Of a DNA stretch of 64,000 bases, positions 45,580-57,486 are shown one piece after another; the stretch's first letter is position 1, and the number at the start of each line of letters is the position of its first letter. This DNA comes from Microbotryum silenes-acaulis. Taxonomy: Eukaryota > Basidiomycota > Microbotryomycetes > Microbotryales > Microbotryaceae. The notes beneath the pieces were generated by a model that made no database searches, was not told the DNA's origin, and was given only the letters and a program-made list of their open reading frames with translations. The stretch covers positions 806,001 through 870,000 of the forward strand of contig QPFY01000003.1 of assembly GCA_003665825.1 (NCBI GenBank), in the 5' to 3' direction. Made by a program: the position numbers and the translations under genes.

Positions 45580-46870
45580 GGCAGAGCTGATGAGAATGCG
45601 CGGACCGTGGTGTATTTTCATCTGTGTTATTTCTCGATTTTCGAACGGCTCGAAAGAGGCGGTGCGTTCTCTTGGCAGACGTCAAGAACCAGGAGGAAGA
45701 GGACTCGTGGGCAATGAAGATTTGCTCGTGCACTGCAACGAGCGAGCAAAAGTTTTGCCCCCGGTAACCCGACCCTTGGACCCTTCTAGACCGTAGGCAG
45801 AAGCACTTTGCGATCGAAGCAGCCGAGTGAAACATTCCAAGCTCTCGCAGCAACCCGCAAATGATAGGTACTAGTACTTCGGCCCGCCAGATCGAGAATC
45901 GCTGTTCTCCCTCGCCGACCCTGCCAAGCGTTCGACGAGACCGGATCCAACGCGCGAGCTGCACAGCATCGACGCCGCGCAGTCTCAAGCGTCGAGCCAA
46001 GCACAGGCGGCGGTGTTCACAACGTGAGCGCTGCGGGTGCAAATGCTACCCTCATCAGTTACCAAGTCTGACAGTAGTAGTGAGTCTAGTGACCACCTCT
46101 TTCTAATTGGATCCCAAGACATTCCGGGTTGGTACGGTAGGTACGGTCAAGATTCTCACTTCGCACAGTCCTGATTGGTTCCCCAGGAGGGATGCATGTT
46201 GTATACTTCAAAGACCGAGCCTTTTGCTGCCGGCAGAATTCCGAGTGCCTAGCTGCAGTCGCATATTCTCCGGGGCCGTCGCGTTAGGTCGCGTTCGACC
46301 CCCATCGGTGCCTCCACGTATGCCTCGGTTGGGCCTATTTTAGGTCAGACGTGCCTCCGCCCACTTGGCGTCGGACGACGGGCAGTCAGCCAGCATTGCG
46401 GGCAGGGATTCGGTAAATACATCTGAGTAGAGAAGGAGACTACTATGCTGCGTGGCCAGCAAAGAAGGAGCATTATCGACAACATTTGATGAGTGCGAGA
46501 GAGTGCGAGCGAGCGAGATCGGTCGAACTACGTGTATCGGCCACCGGTGGGGCTCGGCCTGATCACACCACCCTAGTGCAACTTGTGAAACTGGGATGGG
46601 TTTTGAGCCGCCGGGGTCCGCTTGGAGCAGCAAGCTCTGGCGGCCTGGCTGGCTTGGAGATACTTTTTTGTGCGCGAGTTGGCCGCAAAGTGGCGCAAAA
46701 GTCTCGCAGGCAAAGGTAGCCAACGTTCTAAAACGTTCTGGCAAGTGGTGCGGTCGATCCGGCCTCCGATTGCTTCGCCTCCCTCTCTCCTTCCGCCCCC
46801 TCCCCTCACTCACCGCGCCCATATCCAAACTTTCGCACCCACCTACCTTAGATTCCCACTTCTAAACAAA
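45580..46870. other. Intergenic, no gene recognised
   Basis: About 1.3 kb. Frames of 60-171 codons on both strands overlap each other and show no family features or splice chains. The last 150 bp before 46871 is C/T-rich, consistent with a promoter and leader. Confidence 0.4.
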
Positions 46871-48835
46871 ATGCGAATCTCTGTCTTCTCCGCTCTCTCG
46901 CTCGTCTCGGTTGCCCTTGCGCAATGTGAGTATTCGCTATCTGTCTCTTGTGTGCTCATGGCGACGGTATCGGGGGCGGCGCTGTTCAGTGATGATGCGC
47001 CGCCGGACGGACGGACGAAGAGCCCATGGGCCTGTGGCGCACGCCGATGCGCGCACGTCCACTTCACTTGACCCTGAACGACCACCAAGGTCAAAGGTGA
47101 CGGTTGCGGAATACACGCACACCCTTGCCACCGTGTCTGCCCCACCAAACTTGGCCGAGTCGTGGTGGCCGCGCTGATTCCGATCGCGCCAATCAGCCCT
47201 GGCGCCTGCGGATCACCCCGCCGCTGGGGGGTTGTTTGGAGCCCGAGAGCGAGGCGAGGACGGCAGCGAGGGCTCCCTCGTTCAACAAAAGCCAGTGCGC
47301 ACTACACGCACCGACCGCTGGCTGTGATCCAGCGAATCTGTGGCACCAGATTGTTACTCTTTATTTCAGACATCTGACTTACACTGTCCCGTTCTTCCAT
47401 TCCCTCTCCTTCGGCTTCGTTTCTTGCTCCCTCTCGGAACCCGCTCTCGGCTTCCCTCGCGCGCCGTTCGCGGTTTTCCATTCGTTCCTTTCCAAACACC
47501 AGCCTTGCTCATCAACACCCCCACGTCGTTGATCGAGTGCCAACCCTATGCCGTCACCTGGTCCGGCGGAATGGCGCCTTACTACGTCTCCGTTCTCCCC
47601 GGTGGTCAGCTCAGCGCGACGTAAGTGGAATTCTCGTAGCCCATCGCCTGCGACAGCGGAGTCCGCCCCGATGCCGCTGGTTATATTTTTCGATAACGAT
47701 CGCCGATCCGCTTCGCACGCATCTCCGACCCCCCAGTTCCTTGATCTAACAATGTGCTTACCGCGTCCACGTTCTACTTGCAGTGCCCTCACCACCCTTG
47801 GCGAACAGCCTACCACCTCCACCACCTACACCTGGGTGAGTCGATTGAGTACCGTTGATACCCTCGGTCCCCACGTGGCTCCTGGTTCGCGTGCTGGCAC
47901 CGACGATGCGAGTGATGCTCCGCATTGGCATGAGACTGATGGCCTGATGGCCTGATGCATTTCTTTCCTCCAGATTGTCAACATCGCCTCGGGCACAACG
48001 GTTACCTTGAAGGTACTCGACTCGGCTGGGTGAGTGGTGGGCTCCGCAACCCGCTTGGTTCACTGGGCCGCGCGCTGACACTGGAAACCGGACCTCCCTG
48101 ACGTCTGTGCAGTAACTCCGCCTTCGCCGCTCAGGTCACGATCCAAGCCGGGTCCTCTAACGCTTGCTTGACCGCTAGTAAGTTACGACAGACGTAAAGG
48201 ACGGGAGCTGTGCAATTTACGATTTCTGACCACCTCCCTCCGGTGTCTTTCTCCAGGCACCACTGCTGGTGCCGCCCCCGCCTCCTCCTCGGGTGCCGCC
48301 GCCAGCAGCGCCGTTTCTAGCGGTGCTGCCAGGTGAGTTTTAGCTGCTATTGGGCGGGACTTGATTGCGGCTCTCGGATTGACGCTGGCCGCGCATTTCT
48401 CGCGCAGCTCCGCCGCTGTCTCGTCCGCTGCTGCCTCGTCTGCCTCGTCGGCCGCGCCTGCGACCTCTTCGGCCGCCGCCACCTCTGCGTAAGTGCTTGG
48501 CTCTGCCATCTATGATTGTTCATTTTGATCTCTGCATTCTAAATCAAGCTCTGGAAAATACAGCGCCCCGGCCGCGACGACCACCCGTGAGGCCACCACC
48601 GCCGCCGCCGCTACCACCGCTTCGGCTGCCGCGTAAGCTCCCGTTCATTCCTTTGTGGGATTCAGTAATCTTGATCTGATGCTGACGTTTTTTCTCTCCT
48701 CGCTTCTCGGCCTCGGTTCTGACTCCCAACAGTGCCGCTACTTCGAGCCGCGCTGCCTCCGGTGCCTCGCTCGTCGGCTTCTCCTCGACCCTCCTCGGTG
48801 TGGTCGGTGCCGCTTTCCTCGCCATTGGCGCCTAA
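46871..48835 (+). CDS. GPI-anchored secreted protein 1 (Ser/Ala-rich)
   Basis: Nine short exons (46871-46925, 47503-47620, 47784-47835, 47974-48029, 48113-48177, 48257-48332, 48408-48488, 48564-48632, 48733-48835) join in phase to 224 residues. Signal peptide MRISVFSALSLVSVALAQ. The folded domain of about 90 residues starts INTPTSLIECQPYAVTWSGG and ends AAQVTIQAGSSNACLTA, with two cysteines. A long Ser/Ala/Thr-rich stalk follows, then a GPI-type tail (SLVGFSSTLLGVVGAAFLAI). The domain resembles the beta-sandwich N-terminal domain of Kre9/Knh1-like fungal wall proteins, and its pattern is shared with the next two genes. Intron 1 is long for this window (577 bp). Probable cell-wall or plasma-membrane surface protein. 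Confidence 0.8.
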
Positions 48836-49519
48836 ATTCACACCGATGGACGGCCGCTAGCCAGCTGCCGCCTCTCCTGGTGAACCTCCTTTCCAGCTTT
48901 CCCCTCCGTATACATATGACGTACCTCCTGTCTTGGACGACTTAATTATCCCCCTCCGTTCGTTGTCTCTTGAAATTCTAATGCACTAGACCACCTCTTC
49001 GTGCTTGGCTCCTATCGTCTCTGTTGTCTCTCCCGCTTTGCCCTCCGGGCTCGCGCATCCTTGAGCTCGCATAGTCTGATCTAAGCCGCACCTGGCGCCA
49101 CGTATACTGACTCCAGCGATACAAATCCGCTTTCAGGCACGACATGAGCAGCACACGGTCAAATCCGGCACGCACTGGGGGATCGCGGGAAGGTCGGCAA
49201 GTTTGTGGTTGCGTTAGATAATTTCCAACCTTTAGAAACTTGAAGACGGGAACTTTGGGATTGGAAACTTGGGACGCTTGTCTGAGCGTGTGAGCGAGAT
49301 CGCCAGCCTACCCCACGCGCTAGCGATGGAACATCGCGCCGTCCGTACACTGAGACAGGAAGACGGCGTCCCTTCCCATGTGCTGCCCGGCTGTCCGGTG
49401 AGTGAGCGCAGCGAAGGATCGGCGGACCTAGTTCACCCCTTCTTTTGCTCTTCGCCACTACATTCCATCAGAAAGCTCTTCACTTTCTTGTTCATTTCCA
49501 GCCGTCCTTGGTCTTGACC
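48836..49519. other. Intergenic, no gene recognised
   Basis: 684 bp between two GPI-protein genes: the 3' UTR of one and the promoter of the next. No other feature seen. Confidence 0.45.
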
Positions 49520-50880
49520 ATGCAACCGATGCAATCGCTCGCTCTCTTGGTGCTCGCGCTCGCTCCTGGTCTCGCTTCGGCGCTTTCCATCGGTTAGTGG
49601 ACGAGACTGCATGCACCGATCCGGTGGCAGAGCCTATCACGCGCACTAGATGTTGGCTTATCAAATACTTTGAATTTCCTTCATCCACACCTACATTGGG
49701 CAATTCGCTGTCGCAGCTTCTCCGTCGCTTTACACTTGCCAGGTGAGGAACTTGTTGGCCGGACCGACGGTCCTTTTGGAGTCGGTCACCGGCCAGATAC
49801 TGAGCCCTCACATATAACCTACATCACTTTGATGCCTTGCTATACAGCTTACGGCCTACCAAACGACGTGCGTGAATGGACCTTGCAACATCCACAGTGC
49901 GTTGCACGGCCAGTGTCCTCATCCACAGTCCCCTATTCGGGCGCTGACGCGCCGGAATGCTCTTGAACGATCACAGTACGTGACGCATCGTCGCAGCAAG
50001 ACCTCTGGACCAAGACGAACCTCTCTTCTGGAACGTACACCATCTCTTGGGAGCCGAATGTGGCCGCTGTTAGTCATATGGCTGCCAAGAGCTGGTTGAT
50101 CTCCACGTCTTTTTCACTAACGAGAAACGAGCCCCGTACTTTTCCTCGGGTGGGTTACTCCTGTTTCAGGGGACTAAAGTGATCGCTTTCATCTAGTGCG
50201 TTCTCCGGATGGTCGCCTCGAGCGATGTCTAAAGTCTCTGTAGCTTACGCATTGCATATTGTACTCAACAGCGACTCGAGTGGTGTTTCGGCCAACAATG
50301 CCGCAACAGTGGTGAACCCGGGCTCCTCAGACTGGTCAGTCAATCTATCGCCTATGTCATGCTGTGGCGTCGACCCTTAGCTGACGTTTCTTACATCTGA
50401 CCGTCTAGTAACATCAATGGTATGTATTTTAGTAGATACCCCATAGCACACGGAAGAAAAATTCGGATGGCCACTGACTCGACTTGATGCACAACTTTTC
50501 ACGTTTAGGCGGAGACGACTCGGACCACATGGGTGGCACCGGAGCTCCATTCACACTCCCCACCGGCAACAGCCAGGACAGCAAGGATTCATCAGAAGAC
50601 TCGAGTGACTCGGAAGACGCACACGGAGATTCGAACATGAATGGTGGCCATTTCGGCAACGGCAACTTGCAATCTTCGACCTCCTCGGACGGGTCCATCC
50701 GAGAGTCGTCGGCAACGTCGCTCAGTTCGAGCCCTTCGGCCGTGCTACTGGGATCGTGAGTCGCCAAAGTGACAGTTTGTATGACTTTGTCTGTGGCTGA
50801 CTATAACACACCGATTCTGATCTAGACTGATCGTGGTGGTCGTGACCTCGATGTTCTTTGGTGCTGCTCTTTTGGCTTGA
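49520..50880 (+). CDS. GPI-anchored secreted protein 2
   Basis: Nine exons (49520-49592, 49717-49742, 49848-49896, 49977-50068, 50170-50195, 50272-50334, 50409-50419, 50509-50755, 50826-50880) join in phase to 213 residues. Signal peptide MQPMQSLALLVLALAPGLAS. The domain reads SPSLYTCQLTAYQTTCVNG, then SSGTYTISWEPNVAAGTKVI and AFIYDSSGVSANNAATVV, ending at a Cys. An acidic Ser/Asp/Gly-rich stalk follows (SQDSKDSSEDSSDSEDAHGD) and then a hydrophobic tail (LIVVVVTSMFFGAALLA) typical of GPI addition. Exon 7 is only 11 nt. Exon lengths 26, 49, 26 and 63 nt recur in gene 3. Same domain pattern as gene 1. Confidence 0.72.
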
Positions 50881-51574
50881 CGGTCGGATCAAGATTGCTC
50901 CGCTCGCACCCCACTGGTCGATGGCGTGTGGACGAATCCAGAAGTCATCTTGTCTCCGGAGCGCAAACATCCTGACTCGTGGATCGAGTTTCAGTTACAC
51001 TTTGATCACGAAGACTAGATACTTTCTGCAGCCTTGCTACTCTACGTTCGACTTTTGCATCTAGAAAAGGACGTCTTGCCTTATCGCGCCGTCTTCCGCT
51101 TGTTTGTGAAATTCCTTCCCCCCCCCCAACCTTGGCATTGCAATCTCATCCGTCTTCCCTTCATTCAGGTCTAGAAATCGGTGTGCAAAGACCTCTGATT
51201 CTTGGGAGTTTTTGCGCCGTGCATATTCTCGGCTAATTATGACGCAAGCTTTCCGAGCTGTCGGTGATCGAGCGGAAAGGAGGTGAGCGAGGTCGCGCGG
51301 CCCGGTCGGAGTGACCAAACGGCGGCGGCCCGGCCGGCGGGTGAGATCGGTGAGATCTGATCGGCAGTGGTGCCGGAGGGAAGGGGTCAGACGAAAGTTA
51401 TTCATTTCTGGAGGAGGTCACTCGAATGCTGGCCAATATGATTTTGTTCAGCTCGCTCACGGCTTCTCACTTCGCTCCTCTTTCTTCTTCCTTCGCTCAC
51501 CTTGCCGTCGCATTCTCGAGCTCCCACAACCTCTCAAAACCCTTCAATATTGTCACATCCGAACGTAGTTCCAG
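50881..51574. other. Intergenic, no gene recognised
   Basis: 694 bp, probably 3' UTR of GPI gene 2 and promoter of GPI gene 3. A C9-10 run lies near 51120. No gene recognised. Confidence 0.45.
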
Positions 51575-53306
51575 ATGCTCCTCGTCCATGTGCTCGGCGC
51601 CCTTGGGCTGGCTGGGACTACGGCCGCTCAAGCACTGCAAATCGGTGAGCATCAACCCCAGCGCGGTTCAATATTTTGGATCCAACTGACGATTCACGTG
51701 GCCCATGTATCACTCCAAAGCAACACCCGTGCTGTACACCTGTCAAGTGAGTACCCCCAAGCTCTGATCTCACGACCGGGACCAGGCAAGCTCCCGAAGC
51801 CTCGATAGCTGATTGAACACTGGTCGTGCGACGTGCTGCGCAATCACCCCACCCAGGCCTCCGCCCTCGCTTACACCTGTGACAGCGGCCCATGTACCGT
51901 CTTCAGTGAGTGTCCATTCCACTATTACACCATAGGTTGTGTTTCGCCGATTTACAGTGCCCGAAGGTAGTACCACCAACGCCCTGGCACCGGTTCGAGT
52001 CAGGGGTCGTTTCTCCCAGAGCCGTGACGTCATCTCAAGCCCTGTGCAGACAACGAACGCTAACGATCCTGTTCGCGACTCGCACAGTCCGTCCCTCCGA
52101 TGATCCTGCAACAATATTGCAAAGCTTTGCTGGCCGAGAGACCGGTTCCGGTTCGGTGCGTGTCACGCTCCGAGTCGTCTCGTCCTTGACACCATGCCGA
52201 TCTGACCTGATCTGGTCCATCATCCCTCTCAGGTCACGTATACTCCCGGGGCCACGGCGGTGAGTCATCAATTCTCCAATGCACACGTGATGATCTGAGC
52301 TTGTATCCAAGTAGCTTCTTCACCTTCACTGCGCAGGGTTCGTCGATCACAGCTTTCATCTAGTTCGTTCACTCCATGCATTCAATCTTGTGATACGCTC
52401 GTCGCTGACGGAGAGTTTGACCGGTGGCTTTATCCACACCAGCGACTCGACAGGTAACGTCGCCAGCAATGCTCCCACCCAGGTCTTCTCTGGCTTGACA
52501 GGATGGTAAGCACTTTTTTTTCTCCCATCGCGACCTGTGCTGACGAGCTACGCCACTCAACTCAAGCGGCAGCGGTAGCAGTGGTAGCAGTGCCGGTGAC
52601 AGTGAAAGTGGTGGCAATGGCGGAACTGGAGGCAATGATAGCGGCGGAGTTCGCGGCGGTGGTGAGAGCTGACCCTCCTCCTGAACAGAGTTGGAATTGA
52701 CAAAGCTCAGCTCGCTCCAATGTGCGCTTCGATGTTTCTTCAGGAGCCCCGGCCAGTGCTTGGCCTTCTGCGGGGCCGAGTTCTATAACGAACAGTGGTC
52801 CCTCGCACACGAGCAATGATTCCTCTTCTACGCCTGGTCAGTCTTGAATGATGCACTTGTTACCCACGTCCTATTCGCCCCCTCACGGAGCCGTCTCCTC
52901 CCCCATGACCATCATCAGCAGCCAAGCCATCCACTTCGGACTCGGGATCCCCGGCTACCTCAACACCCACGACGTCTAGCACACCCCCAGCCGCAGTCAC
53001 CACCAAGAGTACGACGTGAGTATATCGAGCTTAAAAATGCGCGACACTGTCTCTCAGTCGCTGACAACCTCCACGGTGCCTCTCTTCATCACTCCTTGCC
53101 ACAGACCCATCGACTCCAACAACACGAGTCCGCCCATTCGGGCTTCGGCAGCCGGACTAAGCCTCAGCAGCACGTGGTGGGTCAGGGCCTCACGTAAGGT
53201 ATATCGTTTCATCGTATTCTGAGAAGGATGTGTACCTGATTGCAGGCACAGTACCCTCCTCGCCTCCGTCGTCATCACTACGCTGCTCCTCTTCGTCTCT
53301 CACTAA
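51575..53306 (+). CDS. GPI-anchored secreted protein 3
   Basis: Twelve exons (51575-51644, 51721-51746, 51857-51905, 52088-52155, 52233-52259, 52337-52362, 52443-52505, 52567-52661, 52744-52836, 52922-53015, 53105-53173, 53246-53306) join in phase to 246 residues. Signal peptide MLLVHVLGALGLAGTTAAQA. The domain reads TPVLYTCQASALAYTCDSGP, then VTYTPGATAGSSITAFIYDS and NVASNAPTQVFSGLTGC, aligning with gene 2 residue for residue in places. A Gly/Ser/Asn-rich stalk and a Thr/Pro-rich stalk follow, then a GPI-type tail (STLLASVVITTLLLF). Relative to gene 2 it has one extra intron inside the fourth domain exon and a longer stalk. The donor of exon 11 is chosen only because it gives a hydrophobic tail in frame. 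Confidence 0.68.
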
Positions 53307-53875
53307 GTTTGGAAGATCCACCCGGCGGTTGTACCCTGCCTCGTATATCGCGCTACACATCCAGTCTTCTGCCGCCTGCCTGATGAGACCATGTGACAAC
53401 TCTGCTCCCCTCTCATACAGGCTCAGAGCCCAAATGACCTCTGTACTCCCGTATCGCACCTTTGCTTTACGGACCCCTCCCTTAGTGGTCCATGCGATCC
53501 TCTACTGTCCTGTTACTTGAATCGTCCTTGTCCTTTGCAATACACGAGACCAATCCTGTCATAAGTCGCCGCCGCTAGTAAGGATCTACGATCCATGAGC
53601 ACTCGACCTGACCTTGGACACAACTCTTCGAGGACCTATCTCCTGTGACGGCCCAGATCCGAATTGCGCTCCAGGTTACATAGGAGCTCAGTGTCTATTT
53701 AGCAATAATTTAAAAAAGGATAAGAATGAAAGGCGAGGGACGGCAAAACAGAAACCACGATATGGAATGACAGGATAAATATTTTTATAAAAAAACGGGC
53801 GTTTCGGAGACTGCCTTTGGAACCGAGGAAACACAGGAGGGGGGAGCACTTTCTCCACGGAAGAGCACTATCGCA
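53307..53875. other. Convergent 3' intergenic region
   Basis: 569 bp between converging genes, with an A/T-rich section (53700-53800) that may hold polyadenylation signals. No gene recognised. Confidence 0.45.
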
Positions 53876-55240
53876 TCACATCATCAGAGGGCCCTCTACT
53901 TCACTCCGCTTAGCGCTCCCGGCGAGGATGTTGACGATCGTCAAAGCCCACTCGAGGGCGGTTCCAGGTCCACGAGAGGTGACGAGATTGCCTGAAACGA
54001 CGACTCGATCTTCGACGTAGTCGTAGTCTTGACAGTAGAACGAAGAAAACACGTTTGTCAGGTCCACTACAAGACGACTCATGTGTGTGGGATCTCCACC
54101 GTGTACTCACGTTTCTCGAGATCACCTTTGACGCTCGGATGACTGGTGATGCGTTGACCACCGGCGATTCCGGACGTCTTGGCCGCGAGAGATCCGGCGC
54201 AGATCATGCCGACGAGCTTGCCCTGGTCGTAAAAAGATCGAATCAAGGTCTGCACCTCGCGAGAGGATGACAAGCGGTCCGCTCCCTTGGCACCTCCGGG
54301 GATGATCTACCAGTGGGGTTCACAGGAGGATGTAGTCAGCACCTAAATGAGGTGCTCGCCCTCACCACAGCAGATCTCGTCCTGCACTTACGATGGCGTC
54401 AAAATCGTTCTTGTGCTCCTGCTTGAGAGTTTCGAACTTGGTATCGGCCAACATCCGTGCGCCTCGGGACAAGGTGATGTAGGGCAAAGACTGGGATGGC
54501 GAGAATTGAGGCGATAGAGAGACGATCGTAGGCCCCAACGAGGCTCGAACCAACACGTCAAAGATGGTCATGACCTCGATCTCTTCGGATCCGTCCGCAA
54601 CGAGGATCATGACGCGCTTCTCGCCATCTTGTTTAGCGACGGGGGCAAAGACGGCCTTCTTGACCGCGCTCGCGACTCGCTTCACACTCGTCGATCGAGT
54701 CAATGGCTGATCCTGCAAAGATACGCCTTCACGGTCGCCCTGGGGCAGAGGGGAGGGGTCGCGCGGGTGTCCTCCATTGTTCTCGGAGAACGGAGGTGGT
54801 GGTGGCATCGCGTTGGCCTGAATCGCCGATCCAGCTCGATGACGGTTCGAATCCGAGTTGTTGGTGCCGCGGGGTGCTCGTTGCGATTGCGTTCGACGCG
54901 GCAGCGGGTTCCAGCCTGCGAGTTCCGAGTCGGGTCGAAGACGGCTCGCACCCGTCGTGGAGGGCGCGAAGGCAACGCCAGGTGCGGCCATACCGTGAGT
55001 AACTTGTCCAATATCATTGGCTCTACAAGTTAAAGTAAAGCAACGACGTAACACCTTTAGTTTGAGTTGGCTCCAGTGAGAGTTTGCAATTCGTGGGGAA
55101 GATTCAGCTCGGAACTCACCGAGCCCCGCGAGAGTCGGGATGACGGGCTCGACCGTTCGCTTCGCTGTCGTGGATTGTCTGAGCAGGAGGTTGAGGGAAG
55201 TAGGAATCTGCGAAGAGGTGAAGGACAGGCGAGAAGCCAT
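53876..55240 (-). CDS. DJ-1/PfpI-family protein with N-terminal extension
   Basis: Four exons (55240-55120, 55002-54392, 54306-54111, 54027-53876) join in phase. The DJ-1 core begins KRVMILVADGSEEIEVMTI (with the conserved Glu), continues LVGMICAGSLAA with the nucleophilic Cys at the elbow, and ends YVEDRVVVSGNLVTSRGPG, all closely DJ-1-like. DJ-1 proteins are redox sensors with glyoxalase/deglycase-type activity. This one has about 160 extra residues before the core, Ser/Pro/Arg-rich and disordered. The first exon used here (MASRLSFTSSQIPTSLNLLL, Arg and Ser rich, no acid until residue 31) looks like a mitochondrial presequence. A second possible first exon lies upstream at 55782-56010. Confidence 0.8.
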
Positions 55241-55781
55241 CAGCGACGAAGCCTCGGAGCGCGGGGTGAACGCCTATGGCTCGGACGGTTGGAACAGCAC
55301 CGCGCCGAACAAGCCGAGCCGTTGGTAGCAGCATGAACCTTCCCCCTCGAAGGAGCTACATCATAGGATCGCTCTGATCTCGCGCAAATCCATCCCAGGA
55401 CCCGTCCTCCGCGTTCGAATTCCGACTCCAGCTCCGAGGCTGGGCAGGCGCAGCGAGCGACACGCAGCACGTGAGCCATCTCCCCCAGGGCGGCGGAGCT
55501 TCGCGGCAGAAGGGCGATGTACGAGGTGCAAGCGATGCCGACGCATCCTCGATGAGCTCTCGACGTGTCGTATCAAACAGAGATCTATTTGGCCTAGTCG
55601 AAGCGGGATGTTTGCGGGGCGATCTCTTGCTATCGACGCGTCGGCTGACTCGCAGCTGGCCGAGATGCATGTATGCGGCGAGAGGAATCGGAGTAGGCCA
55701 CGGCGCGTCCGCCCATCCAAGACAAGGAGCGATCGCGCGACGGCCAGCCAACGCAGGGTGCCTAAGGCTAGCCGTACGTAC

Positions 55782-56010
55782 CTGGTGCAGGACTGGTACT
55801 GAGGTTGTTGAAGCCTGGTGATCGTGCTCCGCCGCCCGAAGGCTTGGCGTTGTGACGGGACGAGGTCCGTTCGGGTCGGTCGATCGAGGTGGACGGCATG
55901 GGAACCGAGCCGAGAGGAGGCGAAGGCGTCTTGTTGCGGTGGCGGTCATTGTCCTTGTTGCTGCGACTCAACGAGCGCACCAGTTTGCGGAAAGCACCTC
56001 CTTCACTCAT
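55782..56010 (-). CDS. Alternative first exon of the DJ-1 gene, or separate short gene
   Basis: ATG at 56010 opens MSEGGAFRKLVRSLSRSNKD, continues with a basic Ser/Pro-rich stretch and ends at a strong donor (CCAG|GTACGT) in phase 1. The DJ-1 exon at 55002 needs exactly phase 1, so this exon could splice to it across about 780 bp, skipping the exon at 55240-55120. The composition matches the disordered part of DJ-1 exon 2. Without transcripts it could equally be the start of another gene. Confidence 0.45.
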
Positions 56011-57486
56011 GGTCGTTGGACAGTCGATGCGGGGTTCGGGATGGATTCGAGGTGAGGAGGAGGGTTGATGGAGGAGCTTGAGAGCAGCGTTCGTTGGAGC
56101 CCAGACTCAGTGTGCCTCTCAGTCGTAGGGGCGCTCACTGGCGCTCAGGCACTGCCTCGTCTCAAAAGAGGCCCGCGCGCAAGAGGCTGCAAATAGAGGA
56201 GACTCGCATTTCATTTGGACCGCGAACTCACCGCCGGCTTCTCGATGCGAGCGACCCCACCAAAAAAAGGGAAATGAAACCATGGGACATAGTGCCCGCC
56301 ACTCCCTCCCTTCTTCCCATCCCATTTCCATTCATCCATTGTTGCAAACGAGTCCCTCTTGACGAGATCGGTCGGGGTTCTGGCGGGCAAGACACATCAT
56401 GCGGTCAGCGCTGGACCGCTTCGCCATTGCCAACTTGGCGCGCGCTGGGCCAGCAAGAGAACTCAGGAAGTAGAGCGTCACACTCGCATTGATGGTTGTA
56501 GGAACCTTGAGGGTAGATGGATTGAGGTCGTGGTCGACCTGGTGAGCTGATTGACATATCACAGTCCGCCGTTTGAGGGCCTGCGAGGAGGGAGGAGGGT
56601 CGAGATGATAATGTCGCACGCGCGGTCCGAGTCAGCTACCGATGCCGCGTGAATGCGGATGCGATGACGTAATGCGTCACACAGAGTACAGTGGGAGGGG
56701 TGGGAAGCGTACTTACTCAGCATCACCGCTCGCTTGGAACCTTGACGCAACCATCCGAGGAGCTTGCTGGTCTTGTGGCGCCGGGATCTTCGACGGAGTT
56801 TGGCGAGGAAAGAGAGAGACAGAGAGGTCGCGCCAGCGCTCGGGAGGTCATTCTCGAATGCTCCCGCGCGCGGACCCACTCCGAGCGCGATGCCATTCTC
56901 CCGAGTTCCGAGGCATGGCAGACGGACATCACACCAAGCAACGGGTGGTTTATTCTACCGTCGTTGAAATTCTTCTTCTCCGTGCCCAGTATAGCTGATG
57001 TCCCTGGTTCTCTAGGCTATACACCAGTTCGGCGAGTCGGCTCAATTCTGCCGCCGGTTCGGCCAAGATATGTTCGCACAAGCTGTCGGGACACCTCGAT
57101 TCATTTCGCATCGATTCGGTCTGCTGAAAATGATGTTCATCGAGCTTATCAAGCAGATCTCTCCGCTTCCCATTCCGTCCGTCCGAGTGACCCATCGGCC
57201 TCGGCGTGTTCAAGCGAAGCCCGAACAAAGAAAGATCTCCTCTCCCATTGGGGCCGGCGCGCTCGGACTCGGAACCGGGAACAAAAATGTTCCTAGGGCC
57301 TTGTCAAACCGCGTAATATCTCCTCTGGTAGACTTCAATGATTAAGCCGTTGAAATGGTATCGTTGCACATCGATGCACCGCCGTGCACAGGCAGCTGAC
57401 TGTGCCGCCTCCTCCTCGGAGGTGCGCGGATCGAGCCGCGGGGTAAGACCCGGGCGAGTTTCAGGGGCGCTGACTGCGCGCACGCC
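56011..57486. other. No confident gene
   Basis: About 1.5 kb. A 201-codon frame at 56691-57296 (plus) and a basic minus-strand frame near 56700-56879 (KLLGWLRQGSKRAVML) are open, but I found no family match and no coherent exon chain for either. Confidence 0.4.

Noticed and set aside
56691..57296. 201-codon plus-strand frame
   Set aside because: No recognisable domain, compositionally odd, no promoter or splice support; cannot be told from chance.
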